Assembly (NCBI RefSeq): GCF_000003815.2
Contig: NC_049984.1
Location: 10,844,601 to 10,908,600 of the forward strand
From: Branchiostoma floridae
Lineage: Eukaryota > Chordata > Leptocardii > Amphioxiformes > Branchiostomatidae
Direction of reading: 5' to 3'
Length of the DNA stretch: 64,000 nucleotides
Shown: positions 62,165 through 64,000 of the stretch, piece by piece
Layout of the letters: each line of letters starts with the position of its first letter
Numbering within the stretch: the stretch's first letter is position 1
The notes under the pieces: model-generated
Seen by the model: only the letters and a program-made list of their open reading frames with translations
Databases searched by the model: none
Told to the model about the DNA's origin: nothing
Program-made: the position numbers and the translations under genes

Positions 62165-62240
62165 AACTAGCTATCATGTTCACACACACACTCATGAGCA
62201 CTCCTGCTGAGCACATAACCTCCATTTTAACTCATTTAAT
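62165..62240 (-). terminator. Poly(A) signal region of the minus-strand oxygenase gene
   Basis: On the minus strand ATTAAA occupies 62240-62235 and a GTGTGTGTG element follows at about 62,189-62,180. This places the oxygenase 3' end only about 100 bases from that of RPGRIP1L. Confidence 0.4.
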
Positions 62241-62886
62241 TGAGTTGCGATACAAATAACACAAGAATCACTTGCCTAGTCGTACATGTGTAAACAATGG
62301 AAAACTCGAAATTAATCATAACAGACAGTCTCACAATGCCACCTATCAATACTTGTTAATAGTGGAATGTGTCCTTTCGTACACACGGTGCTGAAAAACT
62401 CTTTTCTGCAAAGACTGATGTTCTCCAAAACAAATTTTATGTATACCCCCAAAATTCGGGCAAATGCAAAAGTATGAATATAATGGGTTTATAAAGAGGA
62501 CGCAGAAAAGGGTAAGAAATGTCTTTTCTCTAAAATTGAAAAGGCGGAAATTAATACCCTATCACACTCCAGTACTACTTTCCAGTTTTTCCAGTACTAC
62601 TGTAACAAATATAACAATGAAGACAAATAGAACAAGGTGACCAGACAATCACACTTGAAACTTTTATAACCTTACTCCATACTAATCGTGAGACATCCAC
62701 TGTATATGTATGCATAAGTCATATATATGTAAACGTATATGTAGCGAGATTACATGGCCTATCTGATTAACTGTTTGAAGTGGCATCTTCAATAGCCTGT
62801 TTGATGTGGGATCTCGATTTTACCTTTCCCTCTTTATGAAAAACTGTGTAATCGTGCTGTGTACAGCCTTCACTACGCTCACAGCT
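62241..62886 (-). other. Probable 3' UTR of the oxygenase gene
   Basis: No coding signal on either strand between the oxygenase stop codon and the candidate poly(A) signal. AT-rich, nothing else seen. Confidence 0.35.
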
Positions 62887-63967
62887 TCACAGGTACATCT
62901 TGCGCAGCCTGGAGGCGACGTAATCCTCGGCCCGGACAGGCGGGTACTTGTCGGAGCCGTCCAGACACTTCATCACGGCGTCGAAGTCAGGGTGGGTGAA
63001 GAACGTCACACAGCGGCGGGTGGTTCCCCGGGTCTCGGGCGTGTATGGCAGCATCACTCGGTGCTTCTGTATAGCAAAGGAAAAGATGAGACGTAAATTA
63101 GAAAGTTAACATTTCCCTGCAGATACATAAATGTCTACCATGATCTAACCAAGGAGGTTAAAGAAATAATTAGCTTCCTTGATCTAGCTTAACCAAGGAG
63201 CTTTTGCTTAACAAACTGTTGTAGATATTAGTAACGTATTCCAACACATCCATGTGTATGGTGACCAGCCCCTCCAGCTTTGTCCTGCCACTTGCTACAT
63301 AATATAATCGACCACGACAGAGTGTCTTTTGCTTTACCAGTAACCATGGTGACAGCTATTTGGCAATTGACCGTATTTATTTGGAACGGAAGAAGAGGAA
63401 TAAACGGAGTAAAAGCCTTTTCGTGAACATGACAACACTCTGCAACTGTGTATACACGTATATGTATTTGATGTGAAAGTTGGCTGTTGCGACGGAGAAA
63501 GTAAAACAACCACAGAACATCGTTGCCTCACAAGGAAAGTTACTCACAAACTACTGGATAGATTCTGGAAACGGTCAAACGTTTCAGGTAGCATACACCA
63601 CCTTTCGTCAGTGACAGAACAGGATTTCTGACCGTTTCCAGAGTCTATCCAGTTTGTTGAGTAACTGTCATCTGACGTATCTTATTACCTGGATGTCTGA
63701 TCTTCATCGACATACAGTCTTAGACTATCAAAAACTTTTCGTTAACAGTAATATACACATGATGTTACACAGTATCCTTCATAATCTTATCTGTTCTTAT
63801 CTTTTAAAACACCTGGTTTAATCATCATCAATGGTTGTTTAATTAAGCCGACTGACCGTAGACACCAACTTGTCAGCTGACCACCTCTGCAAGGTGTCTG
63901 CGATGTTGATGACAACAGTATCGGTGATAGGTGGCGCTGCGACAAACTCACCGTCACCCTTGGCAAC
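62887..63967 (-). CDS. Isopenicillin-N-synthase-like 2-oxoglutarate/Fe(II) oxygenase, last two exons (gene continues past the right edge)
   Basis: Minus-strand exons 63967-63857 (111 nt) and 63066-62887 (180 nt with TGA stop at 62889-62887), joined in phase 0, give 96 residues. The first reads VAKGDGEFVAAPPITDTVVI, then NIADTLQRWSADKLVST; the second continues KHRVMLPYTPETRG, CVTFFTHPDFD and YPPVRAEDYVASRL. LQRWSxDxLxSTxHRV is the signature of the IPNS-like/ACC-oxidase superfamily: the His of HRV is the third iron ligand. The 2-oxoglutarate-binding RxS motif reads R-R-C here, with Ser replaced by Cys. Substrate in animals is unknown. It is not FTO, which lacks these motifs. Upstream iron ligands (HxD) lie outside the window. 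Confidence 0.88.
63067..63856 (-). other. Oxygenase intron with foldback element
   Basis: Contains the palindromic element at 63,538-63,715 and a short inverted pair ACCAAGGAGG / CTCCTTGGTT-like near 63,150-63,200. No exon recognised. Confidence 0.5.
63538..63715. mobile_element. Foldback transposon, second copy
   Basis: Arms AGTTACTCACAAACT and AGTTTGTTGAGTAACT, then TCTGGAAACGGTCA / TGACCGTTTCCAGA, form an imperfect palindrome. The unpaired tail CTTATTACCTGGATGTCT matches that of the copy in the RPGRIP1L intron with one mismatch. The two copies have diverged, so they are separate insertions of one family. Confidence 0.75.
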
Positions 63968-64000
63968 CTGGACAGGAAGCAAAGGCAAAGCAGGGGTTTT

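Noticed and set aside
62887-63967. Minus-strand oxygenase as FTO
   Set aside because: LQRWS...STxHRV is specific to the IPNS-like family; FTO has a different fold arrangement and lacks it.
1-64000. CRISPR arrays, bacterial operons, riboswitches, phage-like modules
   Set aside because: The repeats lack spacer structure, genes are intron-rich and no prokaryotic signals are present.

Overview
The window reads as animal nuclear DNA, most likely from a cephalochordate (amphioxus, Branchiostoma). Coding is broken into many short exons with clean GT/AG borders. The two recognisable genes are single and close to their vertebrate counterparts, and the noncoding DNA carries miniature transposons, foldback elements, a CR1/Rex-like LINE tail and satellite-like arrays. 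The species call is inference from gene structure and repeat style, because no search could be run.

Layout. Positions 1-20,186 (+) hold the 3' part of a sosondowah (SOWAH) ankyrin-repeat gene. The last ankyrin exon (156-228) joins an exon starting at 937 that can either read through to a stop at 1,154 or leave through an internal donor at 1,030. The second route runs in perfect phase through four more exons (7,418-7,441; 15,869-16,050; 17,319-17,395; 20,135-20,186) and gives a different C-terminus. The long introns contain several GC-richer, low-repeat islands that look like regulatory elements, including a near-perfect RFX X-box at 12,914-12,927.

Positions about 20,200-41,650 are a gene desert. 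It holds an inverted pair of PstI-palindrome elements (21,916-22,261 and 31,370-31,695), a 150-bp tandem array (24,297-24,920), a tRNA-like SINE candidate (27,319 on), a composite satellite block with a LINE inserted in it (27,465-29,015), a 351-base assembly gap (29,469-29,819) and further candidate regulatory islands (35.1-35.8 kb, 38.2-38.4 kb, 39.2-39.6 kb).

Positions about 41,650-62,118 (+) are a complete RPGRIP1L gene: a TATA-less promoter, a 5' UTR exon, 38 coding exons and a 3' UTR, for a predicted protein of 1,450 residues. It has N-terminal coiled coils, two C2 domains, a long acidic/proline-rich linker and the RPGR-interacting C-terminal domain. On the minus strand at the right edge are the last two exons of an isopenicillin-N-synthase-like 2-oxoglutarate/Fe(II) oxygenase, convergent with RPGRIP1L.

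The main biological point is the linkage. SOWAH is known as the bystander gene of an ancient bilaterian Iroquois (Irx) regulatory block, and in vertebrates RPGRIP1L sits beside FTO and the IRX3/5/6 cluster. Finding SOWAH and RPGRIP1L adjacent here, separated by a candidate-enhancer-rich desert, fits one ancestral Irx-Sowah-Rpgrip1l neighbourhood. Irx and Fto themselves are not in the window.
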